Positions 1 through 8,525 are shown, counted from the stretch's first letter. The stretch is DNA of 64,000 nucleotides from JAAUTS01 sp038250235 (GCA_038250235.1 JBBSCO010000008.1:1-64000), one strand, 5' to 3'. Made by a program: numbers and translations. The notes: generated by a model not told the origin, from the sequence alone.

Positions 1-1350
1 CTCCATAGGATCACGACGTTCCGCGTAGTCACGTTTGATCTGACTTACCTGGCCGTCAAAATGATAGACAATCAAAGGGATTCCGGTGAGGGTCAGATCA
101 TCTATGGATAAGACGACTTCCGCCGTTGTTTCCCGTGTGATATGATAGATGTAAAACCCCAGCCCAACCAGAAGCATCAGAGCCACGGCAATACCCAGCC
201 AAAGGAGAAGTCCCCTCTTTTTACCTTCACCGGAAACGGCTTCTGGGACTTTGGCCTGCTCCATCATGCCTTCAACGGGAGGAAACACGACCACTGGCCG
301 CTTCCTGCGGTTCGGATCAAGCTCCACCTTTTTAATGATGGCTTTTCCTGAAGCTCCAGGTGGGGTTGCAACTGCGGGAGCCAGGCTGGAAGGGGCGGGC
401 AATGAGACAGGTGCTGAAAAACTAACAACAGGTGTGACTGGTATAACAACGGCGGGTGCTGGCACTTGGGCTTCCGAAGGCTTTTTGTCCGTGAGTGACG
501 CGGGTGCCGGGACAGCTGCCGAAGCTTTAATTGGTAAGACTGGTTTGACAGGCGTGGGTGTCACGGGCTGGCTTTTCAGCGCCGAACTGCCACCCGGTGG
601 GAACTCCGGAACTTTTACAACAGCCGGAGTTTGGGGGATTGCCAAAACGGGTGCCATCTTCTTCTCTTGGGCGGGAAGTGTCGGAACTTGTAACGTTGGC
701 GCCGGTGTTTTTAGCTTCTCAGGCTCAGTAGACACCTGCTTTTTTTCGATTTTCGGCGGTGGCGGAGGTACTAAAGCAGCCTCCTGTTTGGGAGGAACTG
801 GTGCCGCTAGGGATACCAGTACCCCCTGATTTGCCGATGGCAGGATCGGAGGCGTTTTCGAGGGAGGTGTCAGGGCCGGCGGCTTGGCGATGACTGCTTG
901 AGTGGGCGGAAGGCCCTGAATACGGCCCTTTTTGTCGGACTTGGAAAAAAACTCGAATTCACGACTAAGATCCGCAGACTTATGCACCTGGGGCTTTTGG
1001 GAACGGGGAGCGGAAGGAGCAGCAAAAGAAGCACCCGACGGCTGCGCTCTGGATATAGTCTGTTTGTCTGATAGGAAAACTTCAAATTCATCCCGGAAAT
1101 GTTTGGCCTTGCCCGGGGTTGAAACGGAGGAAGACGGGCTTGGGGCAGGCAACTGCGGAGCAGGTTGCAGCGCTACAGGGGCTGGCAGCGGAATGCTATC
1201 ATGCGTTTTAGATGCTGATTCTACAGCAGGACGAAGCGCGGGATTAATCAGATCCTGCGAAGGCACGGAAGGTTCTTTCTCCTTAACCTTAAAAGGATTT
1301 CCCAGGCCGGAAAGGAGCCCCTTCTTTTTTTCAGGGAGATCGTTAGACAT
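1..1350 (-). CDS. Pro/Ala-rich single-pass membrane protein, C-terminus beyond window
   Basis: I do not recognise this protein. The frame is open for 450 codons from the ATG at 1348-1350 and runs off the left edge. Residues 1 to about 370 are low-complexity and rich in Pro, Ala, Val and Lys. They include two similar short segments, FRDEFEVF and SREFEFF. A basic stretch (GKKRG) precedes one hydrophobic helix at about residues 381-402, so the N-terminus is probably cytoplasmic and the part after about 403 periplasmic. The start overlaps the pheA stop by 8 nt, which suggests translational coupling at the end of the trpS-scpA-scpB-pheA run. Codon use looks like that of its neighbours. A cell-envelope tether is possible, but no function can be assigned. 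Confidence 0.75.
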   Translation of the reverse strand, partial: MSNDLPEKKKGLLSGLGNPFKVKEKEPSVPSQDLINPALRPAVESASKTHDSIPLPAPVALQPAPQLPAPSPSSSVSTPGKAKHFRDEFEVFLSDKQTISRAQPSGASFAAPSAPRSQKPQVHKSADLSREFEFFSKSDKKGRIQGLPPTQAVIAKPPALTPPSKTPPILPSANQGVLVSLAAPVPPKQEAALVPPPPPKIEKKQVSTEPEKLKTPAPTLQVPTLPAQEKKMAPVLAIPQTPAVVKVPEFPPGGSSALKSQPVTPTPVKPVLPIKASAAVPAPASLTDKKPSEAQVPAPAVVIPVTPVVSFSAPVSLPAPSSLAPAVATPPGASGKAIIKKVELDPNRRKRPVVVFPPVEGMMEQAKVPEAVSGEGKKRGLLLWLGIAVALMLLVGLGFYIYHITRETTAEVVLSIDDLTLTGIPLIVYHFDGQVSQIKRDYAERRDPME

Positions 1351-2413
1351 TTTTATTGGCCTGAGGGTAAGATCCTAAAATCTTCAACCAAAGGGTTTTG
1401 CGTCGGATTTGAACCAATGCACGTTTTAAATTAGCTTGCTGGCTATGCCCTTTGACATCAACAAAAAACAGATACTCCCATTCCTTCTGCATCGCAGGCC
1501 TTGATTCGATTTTTTCAAGGTTCAGTTTGTTTTGGGAGAAAAACTCCAAAACCTGACTTAAGGCCCCCACTTCGTGGGATACAGTGAAAAGTAGGCTGGT
1601 TTTGTCATTCCTGGATTTGGACGGAGCGGTGCGGCTGAGAATCAGGAAGCGGGTCAGGTTCCGGGCCACGTCCTGGATGTTCTGGTGCAGAACTTTCAAC
1701 CCATAATGACGGGCGGCAAACTGGCTGGCGATGGCGGCGGCTGTGTTGTCCTCCAGCACCTTCTGGGATCCTGCGGAATTGCTCGAGACTTCAATAAGGT
1801 CAGCGGAAGGATAATGTTTCAAAAGCCACTGGCGGCACTGTCCCAGCGACTGTGGATGGGCATAGACTTTTTTGACTTCCTTGCATTCGTTGGAAACCAT
1901 AAGCATGTGTTTGACATGGAGGTAGATCTCACCGCAGATCATCAGGTCGGTGGAAATCAGTGCGTCATGTGTGGCATTAACGCCGCCCTCGATGGAGTTC
2001 TCGATGGGCACCACGCAACAGTCCGCTTCGTTACGCTGGATCATGGCGAAAATTTCCGGGATGGTCCGGGCTGGGAGATACGTATCGCTGGAACCAAACC
2101 GTTCCAGGGCGGCTTGGTGGCAGTAGGAAGCTTCCGGGCCGAGATAGGAAATGTTCAGGCTTTTCTGCATGGATCGGGAGGAGGAGAGGATCTCGCGGTA
2201 GATGGCACGAAGCGTGTGATTGGGGATTGGGCCCTTATTCTTCTTTTCCAACTGGGACAATAAAAGTTCTTCACGTTCAGGCGCGAAGACAGCCTGGCCG
2301 GAGGCTTTCTTGATCTTGCCGACTTCCTGAGCCATTTCTGTCCGCTTGTTCAGCAGGTTCAGAAGCTCCGTATCGATCTGGTCAATTTTCTTGCGTATGT
2401 CCTGCAGGTTCAT
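1343..2413 (-). CDS. pheA: Bifunctional chorismate mutase / prephenate dehydratase
   Basis: This enzyme converts chorismate to prephenate and then to phenylpyruvate in cytoplasmic phenylalanine synthesis. The 356 residues carry an AroQ-type chorismate mutase helix bundle (about 1-85), a prephenate dehydratase domain (about 88-262) and an ACT regulatory domain (about 272-350). The catalytic dehydratase motif TRF is at 254-256. The ACT ESRP motif at 303-306 is the usual phenylalanine feedback site. The length and fused order match the proteobacterial P-protein. The start overlaps the end of scpB by 32 nt, so it is probably cotranscribed with scpB. There is no sign of decay. Confidence 0.95.
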   Translation of the reverse strand: MNLQDIRKKIDQIDTELLNLLNKRTEMAQEVGKIKKASGQAVFAPEREELLLSQLEKKNKGPIPNHTLRAIYREILSSSRSMQKSLNISYLGPEASYCHQAALERFGSSDTYLPARTIPEIFAMIQRNEADCCVVPIENSIEGGVNATHDALISTDLMICGEIYLHVKHMLMVSNECKEVKKVYAHPQSLGQCRQWLLKHYPSADLIEVSSNSAGSQKVLEDNTAAAIASQFAARHYGLKVLHQNIQDVARNLTRFLILSRTAPSKSRNDKTSLLFTVSHEVGALSQVLEFFSQNKLNLEKIESRPAMQKEWEYLFFVDVKGHSQQANLKRALVQIRRKTLWLKILGSYPQANKNV

Positions 2414-3011
2414 GGAGAAGTTCAGGTTGTTGCGGGGTTTCCGGAGCCGGAGGATCGGGCAGTTTCACCCGTTTTAGTTCTTCCACGTTGGGAAGATCAT
2501 TCAGGTCGCGCAGGCCGAAGTGCTCCAGGAAGTAGGTTGTTGTTTCATAGATGAGAGGACGGCCCGGAACGTCGGCACGGCCCGCCACACGAATGACGCC
2601 ACGATCCACAAGGGTTTCTAAGACGCCGCCGACAGCAACACCGCGGACCGCTTCAATTTCCGCACGGGAAATGGGCTGGCGATAAGCGATGACAGCCAAT
2701 GTTTCAAGAGCCGGCGCACTGAGCCTAGGCGGCTTGGCTTCGTCAAACATGGCGGAGATCCAGGGTGCAAATTCTTCACGGGTCGCCAGGCGATACCCGC
2801 CCGCAACAGAAACCAGTTGGATGCCCGTGTCGGTCAGACGACGGCTGTAATCTTCCATCCATTGGCGGATATTTTCCGGCGACAGGGACTGTTCATCAAA
2901 AACGATACCGGCGGTTTCCCCTCCCCTTTTCAGCAGAACGGAAAGGTCTTCCTCGGACAAAGGACGGTTGGCAGCGAAAAGAATCGCCTCAATAATTTTT
3001 AAAGGTTCCAT
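2382..3011 (-). CDS. scpB: Segregation and condensation protein B
   Basis: ScpB is the winged-helix dimer that binds the ScpA kleisin in the SMC-ScpAB condensin used for chromosome segregation. The 209-residue product has the expected tandem winged-helix region. Residues around ETLAVIAYRQPISRAE and GRPLIYETT are characteristic, followed by the LRDLNDLP segment and a Pro/Glu-rich tail. Its ATG shares one base with the scpA stop (TAATG), a coupling arrangement that fits a 1:2 kleisin complex. An smc gene is not in the window. Confidence 0.95.
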   Translation of the reverse strand: MEPLKIIEAILFAANRPLSEEDLSVLLKRGGETAGIVFDEQSLSPENIRQWMEDYSRRLTDTGIQLVSVAGGYRLATREEFAPWISAMFDEAKPPRLSAPALETLAVIAYRQPISRAEIEAVRGVAVGGVLETLVDRGVIRVAGRADVPGRPLIYETTTYFLEHFGLRDLNDLPNVEELKRVKLPDPPAPETPQQPELLHEPAGHTQEN

Positions 3012-3763
3012 TATGAAAGTGTGACCGTCGGACCCCGGTAGATTTCGATTTCGCCGAAAACATCGGATTGACGGGCCTTAAGTTGTTTTAGACGAACCAG
3101 TTCCAGCAAAGCAAGAAAGGTTACGACTATCTCAGGGCGGGAGGTCACATCGTTGAAGAGTGTTGTGAACAAAAGGGTCTCCGTCTTATCCATCAGGTTC
3201 AGGATCGACTGCATCTTGTCGGACACGGTGTACTTCTCTTCGTAGATCTCACGAAAGCCTTCTTTTTCGCGGGCACGGTCCAGGATACGTTGGAAAGCTT
3301 TGACCAGATCGAAAACACCAACTTCGCCCAATCCCAAAGGAATAATGGAAACGGGTTTCTCGTCTACATCGCGGAAATAAAGCTTGTCCTGACGCGTCTG
3401 GCGGAGGTGCAACTCAAACGAAGCATCTTTGAACTTTTTGTATTCGACAAGTTGGCGAATGAGTTCCCAGCGGGGATCCTCCCCTTCTTCAGGTTCCTCT
3501 TCGGCCATCTGCTGATCCTCGGGCAAAAGGGTACGGCTCTTGATGTAAAGCAAGGTGGCCGCAACCACCAGAAAATCGCCGGCCACTTCCAGGTCCATCT
3601 CCCGCATTTCGTTGAGATGCTCGAGATATTGTTCCGTGATCTTACCAATCTGGATGTCGTAAATGCTCATCTCCTCTTTCTTGATGAGATAAAGCAACAG
3701 GTCGAGCGGCCCGTCGAAAACAGGCAGACTGACTCTCCAACCAGGAAGATCCGGATTCAACAT
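3011..3763 (-). CDS. scpA: Segregation and condensation protein A (kleisin)
   Basis: ScpA is the kleisin that bridges the SMC ATPase heads. The 250-residue protein begins with the typical FDGPLDLLLYLIKKEEMSI segment and continues through YLEHL and LEVAGDFLVVAATLLYIKS. An acidic linker (EEEPEEGED) follows, then a C-terminal winged helix ending near VTFLALLELVRLKQL. It lies 17 nt downstream of trpS and overlaps scpB by one base. The length is normal for the family. Confidence 0.96.
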   Translation of the reverse strand: MLNPDLPGWRVSLPVFDGPLDLLLYLIKKEEMSIYDIQIGKITEQYLEHLNEMREMDLEVAGDFLVVAATLLYIKSRTLLPEDQQMAEEEPEEGEDPRWELIRQLVEYKKFKDASFELHLRQTRQDKLYFRDVDEKPVSIIPLGLGEVGVFDLVKAFQRILDRAREKEGFREIYEEKYTVSDKMQSILNLMDKTETLLFTTLFNDVTSRPEIVVTFLALLELVRLKQLKARQSDVFGEIEIYRGPTVTLS

Positions 3764-3780
3764 AACAATCTATTCAGAAA

Positions 3781-4743
3781 TCAGACAATACCCACGGCGC
3801 GGCGGGCTTTGGCCAGAACCTTGTCTGCCGTGGCCCGGGCTTCCCGTGCTCCACGATGCAGAACATTCAAGACAAAGTCCGGGTTTTTGGCCAGTTCGCT
3901 TCTTCGGGCCCGCAAAGGGCCGAAAGACTCCCAGAGCATGCCGAAGAGCTGCTTTTTGTAATCCCCATATCCGACTCCACCACGTAACATGCTGGCTTCC
4001 ATATCCGACACCTGATCAGCGGTCGCAACACAACGGGCCAAAGCCAGAATTACCGAATCATGCACTGGTTTGGGGTCAGCCACAGCTGTGGAATCTGTTT
4101 TGATAGCCATCACACGCTTCTTGAATTCGTTCTCGGGGGCAAAGAGCCCTATGGTATTCCCGTAGGATTTGGACATTTTTTGGCCATCAATGCCGGGCAA
4201 GGTGGCAGCTTCTCCGCGAATGGCTGGTTCTGGGATTTTAAAGGTTTCACCATAGGCCTGATTAAACTTCTGGGCCAAATCACGGGCCACTTCCAAATGC
4301 TGCTTCTGGTCTTTCCCAACCGGAACAATGTCGGATTCGTAAAGGAGGATATCGGATGCCATCAAGACTGGATAGGCGAATAAACCATGGTTTGGACTAA
4401 TTCCACGGTCAACTTTATCCTTATAGCTATGACAACGTTCCAATAAACCCATGGGTGCAATAGTGGATAAATACCAGGCCAGCTCATGGACTTCCGGAAC
4501 CGCGCTTTGCCTGAATAAAACGGTCTTTTCCGGATCCAGACCACAGGCCAGAAAATCCGTGGCCACCTCAATGGAGCGCGAACTCAACTGGGAGGGATCT
4601 TCCAGTGAAGTCAGTGCGTGGTAATCCGCGATGAAATAATAGCACTCCCCTTTGGACTGCAATTCAACCGAAGGAAGCATCATTCCGAAATAATTGCCCA
4701 AATGGGGGACACCGGAAGGCTGTATACCACTCAAGATACGCAT
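3781..4743 (-). CDS. trpS: Tryptophan--tRNA ligase
   Basis: This class I aminoacyl-tRNA synthetase charges tRNA-Trp in the cytoplasm. The 320 residues show the HIGH-type signature HLGN at 14-17, next to SGIQPSG. KMSKS is at 189-193 and PVGKDQKQHLE at about 141-151. The size is usual for bacterial TrpRS. It is the first gene of a tight minus-strand run with scpA, scpB and pheA. The 271-nt upstream gap holds a terminator and repeat copies. I saw no T-box motif in that gap. Confidence 0.97.
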   Translation of the reverse strand: MRILSGIQPSGVPHLGNYFGMMLPSVELQSKGECYYFIADYHALTSLEDPSQLSSRSIEVATDFLACGLDPEKTVLFRQSAVPEVHELAWYLSTIAPMGLLERCHSYKDKVDRGISPNHGLFAYPVLMASDILLYESDIVPVGKDQKQHLEVARDLAQKFNQAYGETFKIPEPAIRGEAATLPGIDGQKMSKSYGNTIGLFAPENEFKKRVMAIKTDSTAVADPKPVHDSVILALARCVATADQVSDMEASMLRGGVGYGDYKKQLFGMLWESFGPLRARRSELAKNPDFVLNVLHRGAREARATADKVLAKARRAVGIV

Positions 4744-4851
4744 CCTAAGGAAATGCCAAAGCTTGGCTCACTAAGCGAGACTATTTTACTGATATTTAGA
4801 TAAATTCCGTCCATCACAGGATGTGAGGCGTTAAGACCTGCTCCGGCCCCC

Positions 4852-4902
4852 TGTCGGGGTGAAACGCTGCTCTGCAGGGTAGTGAGAAGCGCTTCCCCTA
4901 CA
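4852..4902 (-). repeat. Dispersed imperfect palindrome, copy C
   Basis: Read on the minus strand, this 51-nt segment begins TGTAGGGG and ends CCCCGACA. Those ends are near-inverted repeats of each other. Similar ends and G/C-rich cores occur at 42910-42969 and 58500-58560. The interior of this copy is the most divergent of the three. Confidence 0.5.
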
Positions 4903-4911
4903 ACTTGGCCC

Positions 4912-4960
4912 TGACGGAGCCGGGCCCGCCAGCAGATTCCGATCTGTGGGTGCGTCCACA
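4912..4960. repeat. Possible degenerate fourth copy of the TGTAGGGG palindrome
   Basis: This segment begins TGACGGAGC followed by a GGGCCC core and ends GTGCGTCCACA. It resembles the reverse complement of the 58500-58560 copy at its ends only. It lies 9 nt from copy C and directly before the rplQ terminator. The assignment is tentative. Confidence 0.25.
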
Positions 4961-4995
4961 AAAAAGGCAGCGACCTTGCGGGCGCTGCCTTTTGG
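4960..4995 (-). terminator. Rho-independent terminator after rplQ
   Basis: On the minus strand GGCAGCG (complement of 4983-4989) pairs with CGCTGCC (complement of 4966-4972) across a 10-nt loop. At least five T follow. It lies about 20 nt past the rplQ stop and is the natural end of the ribosomal superoperon. Confidence 0.85.
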
Positions 4996-5014
4996 GGATC
5001 CGATTAAAACCGAA

Positions 5015-5500
5015 TCAGGCTTTGGATTCTTCCTTCTTTGCCTTGGGTTTGGCGGCAGCTTTTTTGGCCTTTGCAGGTGCCTTCTCAGCCTTGGTGTCGG
5101 TCGCAGTATCAGCAGCAGGGGCAGCATCAGCGGCGGGAGCCAGGAAATCCACAAACTCAATCAGGGCCATGCTGGCAGCGTCACTGCGGCGGGGACCAGT
5201 TTTGAGGATGCGGGTGTAACCTCCAGGACGCTCCTTGAAGCGGGGCGCAATGTCAGCAAAAAGCTTTTTGACCACATCCTCGTTGCCAAGGAGACGGGCC
5301 AGAGCCAGGCGACGCTGATGCAGACCACCCTTTTTGCCGAGAGTCACGAGCTTTTCCACGATGGGACGCAAAGCTTTGGCCTTGGGCAATGTTGTTTTGA
5401 TGCGGTTGTGCAGGATCAGGCTGCCCGCCATGTTGGCCAACATCGAGTCTCGATGCTGCGACTTACGACCGAGTTTGACTGTTTTGGTGCGATGTCTCAT
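5015..5500 (-). CDS. rplQ: 50S ribosomal protein L17 with Ala/Lys tail
   Basis: L17 is a large-subunit protein next to the exit tunnel. The core (about residues 1-120, starting MRHRTKTVKLGR) is canonical. The 161-residue length exceeds the usual 115-130 because of a C-terminal tail of about 40 residues rich in Ala, Lys and Pro. It follows rpoA with no intergenic space, and the terminator at 4960-4995 closes the operon behind it. Confidence 0.97.
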   Translation of the reverse strand: MRHRTKTVKLGRKSQHRDSMLANMAGSLILHNRIKTTLPKAKALRPIVEKLVTLGKKGGLHQRRLALARLLGNEDVVKKLFADIAPRFKERPGGYTRILKTGPRRSDAASMALIEFVDFLAPAADAAPAADTATDTKAEKAPAKAKKAAAKPKAKKEESKA

Positions 5501-6517
5501 TTATTTGATCTCTGCTACGGCGTCTGCCTGGATTTCAACCAAGCCTGGCTCGAAATGCATGCCGAGAGAAAGTCCCAGCTGAGTCAGCTTGTCTTTGATT
5601 TCGTTCAAGGATTTCTTACCGAAGTTGCGGTATTTGAGCATTTCGGCCTCGGACTTGAGAGCCAACTGGCCAACGGTTGTGATGTTGGCGTTGTTCAGGC
5701 AGTTGGCGGCACGAACAGAAAGTTCGATTTCGTTGACGCTCATGTTCAAAAGTTTCTTCAGGGCACTGTCCTGGGTGCCACTGGCCTGTTTGGGCTCTTC
5801 AAACTCGATCGGCTCTTTGTCAAAGTTGACAAAAATGTCGAGGTGATGCCGCAGAATGGCGGAAGCCTGAAGAAGAGACTCATCAGGGTTCAAACGGCCG
5901 TCCGTCCAGACTTCAAGGACAAGCTTGTCGTAATCGGTGCGTTGGCCGACGCGGGTGGCCTCCACGTTGTACTTCACCTTTCTGACGGGAGAAAATAGGG
6001 AGTCAATCGGGATCACTCCAATGGTCTGTTCAGTCGGCTTGTTTTCGTCGGCGCTGGTATAACCACGTCCTACTTTGATTTCCAGTTCGGCTTCAAGTTT
6101 GATTTTTTTGTCGAGGGTGCAGATAATCTGCTCGGGGTTGACAACTTCTACACCGGTCTCGAGGGTGATGTCGCCAGCGGTGATATCACCTTCCTTGTTC
6201 ACATTCAGGAACAGGATACGTGGCTCGCGGTTGGCCATCTTGAACTTGATTTTTTTCAGGTTGAGAATGATGTCGGTGACATCCTGCACAACACCGGGAA
6301 GCGTGGCGAATTCATGGAGGGCACCTTCGATTTTCACCGAAGTAATCGCAGCACCTTCGAGCGAGCTCAGAAGCACGCGGCGGAGAGAGTTGCCCAGAGT
6401 GTGGCCATAACCTTGTTCAAAGGGTTCGGCGATGAATTTTGCGTAAGTTGCTGTTGCGGACTCTTCGTCCTTAACCAAGCGGTTCGGAAGTTCGAATCTT
6501 GCCAATTTGAGTGCCAT
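5501..6517 (-). CDS. rpoA: DNA-directed RNA polymerase subunit alpha
   Basis: Alpha dimerises to nucleate RNA polymerase assembly, and its C-terminal domain contacts promoters and activators. The 338 residues show the N-terminal assembly domain (GYGHTLGNSLRRVLLSSLEGAA near 35-56). The helix-hairpin-helix alpha-CTD follows (ELSVRAANCLNNANI, KYRNFGKKSLNEIKDKL). An AAAGGA ribosome-binding site precedes the ATG. It abuts rplQ and follows rpsD by 90 nt. Confidence 0.98.
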   Translation of the reverse strand: MALKLARFELPNRLVKDEESATATYAKFIAEPFEQGYGHTLGNSLRRVLLSSLEGAAITSVKIEGALHEFATLPGVVQDVTDIILNLKKIKFKMANREPRILFLNVNKEGDITAGDITLETGVEVVNPEQIICTLDKKIKLEAELEIKVGRGYTSADENKPTEQTIGVIPIDSLFSPVRKVKYNVEATRVGQRTDYDKLVLEVWTDGRLNPDESLLQASAILRHHLDIFVNFDKEPIEFEEPKQASGTQDSALKKLLNMSVNEIELSVRAANCLNNANITTVGQLALKSEAEMLKYRNFGKKSLNEIKDKLTQLGLSLGMHFEPGLVEIQADAVAEIK

Positions 6518-6607
6518 AGTACTGTTTTTCCTTTATCCGGGTTACCCTGAAACCGCGACAGGCGGCCCAGGACCAACGGATTCTGTTTGTTATAAAATGT
6601 AAACCAA

Positions 6608-7213
6608 TCAACGGGAGAAAAGTTCGACGACCAGACGTTCGTTGACGTTGATGCCGATTTCTTCGCGCGTAGGCAGGCGGACGATGGTGCCCTTGAGGTT
6701 GTCTTTATCTACCGTGACCCAGTCAGGAACAATGCGGAGCTGGGAGGCTTCAATGCTCATAACCACGATCTGGCGCGATTTAGGGCTGGTGCGGATCTCA
6801 ATGATGTCACCGGGCTTGACCTGGAAGCTGGGGATGGCGGCTTTGACACCGTTCACCTTGGCATGGCCATGGGTCACAAACTGGCGGGCCAGACGGCGGG
6901 TCTTGGCGAAACCCAGGCGATAGACGACGTTGTCCAAGCGGGTTTCGAGGAGCTGCAAAAGGGTATCACCAGTCACACCACGGCGCTGGGCAGCGATTTC
7001 GAAATAACGTCGGAACTGGGCTTCGAGCACACCATAGGTGAGCTTGAGCTTCTGTTTTTCGCTGAGAGCGAGACCGTATTCCGAAGACTTGCGGCGTTTC
7101 TGGCCGTGAACTCCGGGTGGGTAATTGCGGCGTTCCAAAGCTTTGGAACCACCAAAAATATCCATGCCGAAACGACGGCTGATTTTGCTGCGGGGACCTG
7201 TATAACGTGCCAT
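6608..7213 (-). CDS. rpsD: 30S ribosomal protein S4, zinc-free form
   Basis: S4 is a primary 16S rRNA binder that starts small-subunit assembly. The 201-residue protein has the S4 RNA-binding domain (LETRLDNVVYRLGFAKTRR..ARQFVTHGHAKVNG). The N-terminal region (ARYTGPRSKISRRFG) lacks the CxxC cysteines of zinc-binding S4, so this is the cysteine-free type. S14 and L36 in this cluster are also zinc-free. Confidence 0.97.
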   Translation of the reverse strand: MARYTGPRSKISRRFGMDIFGGSKALERRNYPPGVHGQKRRKSSEYGLALSEKQKLKLTYGVLEAQFRRYFEIAAQRRGVTGDTLLQLLETRLDNVVYRLGFAKTRRLARQFVTHGHAKVNGVKAAIPSFQVKPGDIIEIRTSPKSRQIVVMSIEASQLRIVPDWVTVDKDNLKGTIVRLPTREEIGINVNERLVVELFSR

Positions 7214-7240
7214 AATATTACTCTTTTCTAAGCGGGTGCA

Positions 7241-7744
7241 TTAAACGCGGCGGGCCTTGCGGAGGCGGCAACCGTTGTGGGGAATCGGGGTCACGTCTTT
7301 GATCGTGCTGATTTCGAGGCCCATCGCCTGCAGGGCGCGGACGGCGGACTCGCGACCCATTCCAGGGCCTTTAACGCGGACTTCAACTTCTTTCAATCCG
7401 TGGGACATGGCTTGGCGGCAGGCATCCTGGGCAATAACCTGGGCAACGTAGGCGGTGGACTTTTTGGAGCCGCGGAAACCGCACTTGCCAGCGCTGGACC
7501 AACCAAGAAGGTTGCCATTGGCATCGGTGATGGAAATGATCGTGTTGTTGAAAGAAGCGGAGATATGGGCAATACCCACACTGATATTCTTGCTGCCCTT
7601 GGCCTTGACAATCTTGGGCTTCGGATCCATTGCGGGATCGAGGCTCAGGCTCAATTCCTCAACAGGAACGGGGGCTGATGCGGCTTCTTTTTTCTCACCC
7701 TTGGGGGCACCCTTTGAGGGCTTTTTCTTCATGTCGTCTGCCAT
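7241..7744 (-). CDS. rpsK: 30S ribosomal protein S11 with N-terminal extension
   Basis: S11 lines the platform of the small subunit near the Shine-Dalgarno helix. The conserved domain starts near residue 50 (KNISVGIAHISASFNNT) and ends PHNGCRLRKARRV. About 45 extra N-terminal residues, rich in Lys, Pro and Ala, bring the length to 167 against the usual 125-130. The Met at residue 5 is an alternative start and would leave most of the extension in place. Confidence 0.97.
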   Translation of the reverse strand: MADDMKKKPSKGAPKGEKKEAASAPVPVEELSLSLDPAMDPKPKIVKAKGSKNISVGIAHISASFNNTIISITDANGNLLGWSSAGKCGFRGSKKSTAYVAQVIAQDACRQAMSHGLKEVEVRVKGPGMGRESAVRALQAMGLEISTIKDVTPIPHNGCRLRKARRV

Positions 7745-7772
7745 AATAATATTCTGTGATCTTTAAGTGAGA

Positions 7773-8168
7773 TTAAACTTTGCCGGCCTTGGCATCTTTG
7801 TTGCGTTGCACGCCGACCGTTTTGCGGGGACCTTTACGGGTGCGGGCGTTGGTGGAAGTGCGTTGGCCACGCACGGGAAGTCCTTTTTTATGGCGGATGC
7901 CACGATAACAGTTGATGGCCTGCAGGCGCTTCAGGTTCTGCTGCAACTCGCGGCGCAGATCCCCTTCAATCATGTAGCCATGGGCCTGGATGATCTGGAT
8001 GACGCGGTTGATCTGCTGGCCGGTCAGATCCTTGGCGCGCAGGTTGGGGTCAACCTCCGCCTCGTCTAACACCTGCTTCGCGCGTGTCGCTCCGATTCCG
8101 TAAACGTATTGCAGAGAAGCTTCAATACGCTTCTCACCGGGGATATCTACTCCTAAAACTCGTGGCAT
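7773..8168 (-). CDS. rpsM: 30S ribosomal protein S13
   Basis: S13 sits in the head of the 30S subunit and forms bridges to the 50S. The 131 residues begin MPRVLGVDIPGEKRIEASL and contain the helix-two-turn-helix region. They end in a basic tail with the GQRTSTNARTRKGPRKTVG signature. It follows rpmJ by 13 nt and precedes rpsK by 28 nt in the usual alpha-operon order. Confidence 0.98.
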   Translation of the reverse strand: MPRVLGVDIPGEKRIEASLQYVYGIGATRAKQVLDEAEVDPNLRAKDLTGQQINRVIQIIQAHGYMIEGDLRRELQQNLKRLQAINCYRGIRHKKGLPVRGQRTSTNARTRKGPRKTVGVQRNKDAKAGKV

Positions 8169-8181
8169 ATACTCTTTCTGA

Positions 8182-8298
8182 TCAGCCCTGCCGTTGTTTC
8201 AAACGGGGGTTCTTTTTGTTGATGATATAAACTTTTCCCTTACGGCGAACCACTTGGCAGTCCGAAGTTCTTCTCTTTACTGATGCTTTCACTTTCAT
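8182..8298 (-). CDS. rpmJ: 50S ribosomal protein L36, zinc-free form
   Basis: This is a 38-residue gene. The product starts MKVKASVKRRTSDCQVV and ends NKKNPRLKQRQG, which is diagnostic for L36. Only one Cys remains where the zinc-ribbon form has three Cys and one His, so no metal site is expected. The ATG overlaps the infA stop as ATGA (4 nt), implying coupled translation. The map-infA-rpmJ-rpsM order is the usual spc/alpha junction. Confidence 0.95.
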   Translation of the reverse strand: MKVKASVKRRTSDCQVVRRKGKVYIINKKNPRLKQRQG

Positions 8299-8525
8299 AT
8301 CTTTTTATTGCTTTCGTGCTCTATGATCCTGCCATTTGACAAATCGTAAGGCGAGAATTCTACCAAAACTTTTGTTGCTGGCAAGAGTCTTATGAAGTCC
8401 ATCCTCAATTTTCCTGCCAGGGTCACGACCATCTGATTACCGCTCTCCAGTTCCACCCGGTAACGGGTTTTGGAGATCGGTCCGATAACCGTTCCTTTTA
8501 CCTGTAGGCGTGCACCTTTCTGCAT
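8295..8525 (-). CDS. infA: Translation initiation factor IF-1
   Basis: IF-1 occupies the 30S A site during initiation. The 76-residue S1-like OB fold shows KGTVIGP, YRVELESGN, GKLRMDFIRLLP and VEFSPYDLSNGRI, aligned to standard IF-1. The sequence is fairly divergent and ends in a polar tail. Its start lies inside the 3' end of map (28-nt overlap) and its stop overlaps rpmJ by 4 nt. Confidence 0.94.
   Translation of the reverse strand: MQKGARLQVKGTVIGPISKTRYRVELESGNQMVVTLAGKLRMDFIRLLPATKVLVEFSPYDLSNGRIIEHESNKKI

Noticed and set aside
251..829. 192-codon Gly/Ala/Thr-rich open frame on the plus strand
   Set aside because: It is the mirror of the Pro/Ala-rich minus-strand protein. Low-complexity codons keep both strands open.
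4744..5014. Possible T-box upstream of trpS
   Set aside because: No T-box core (GGTGG-type antiterminator motif) or specifier loop was found. The ordered elements are the rplQ terminator and repeat copies.
4946..5998. 350-codon open frame on the plus strand opposite rplQ and rpoA
   Set aside because: It is the antisense shadow of two certain genes. Its translation has no family pattern.
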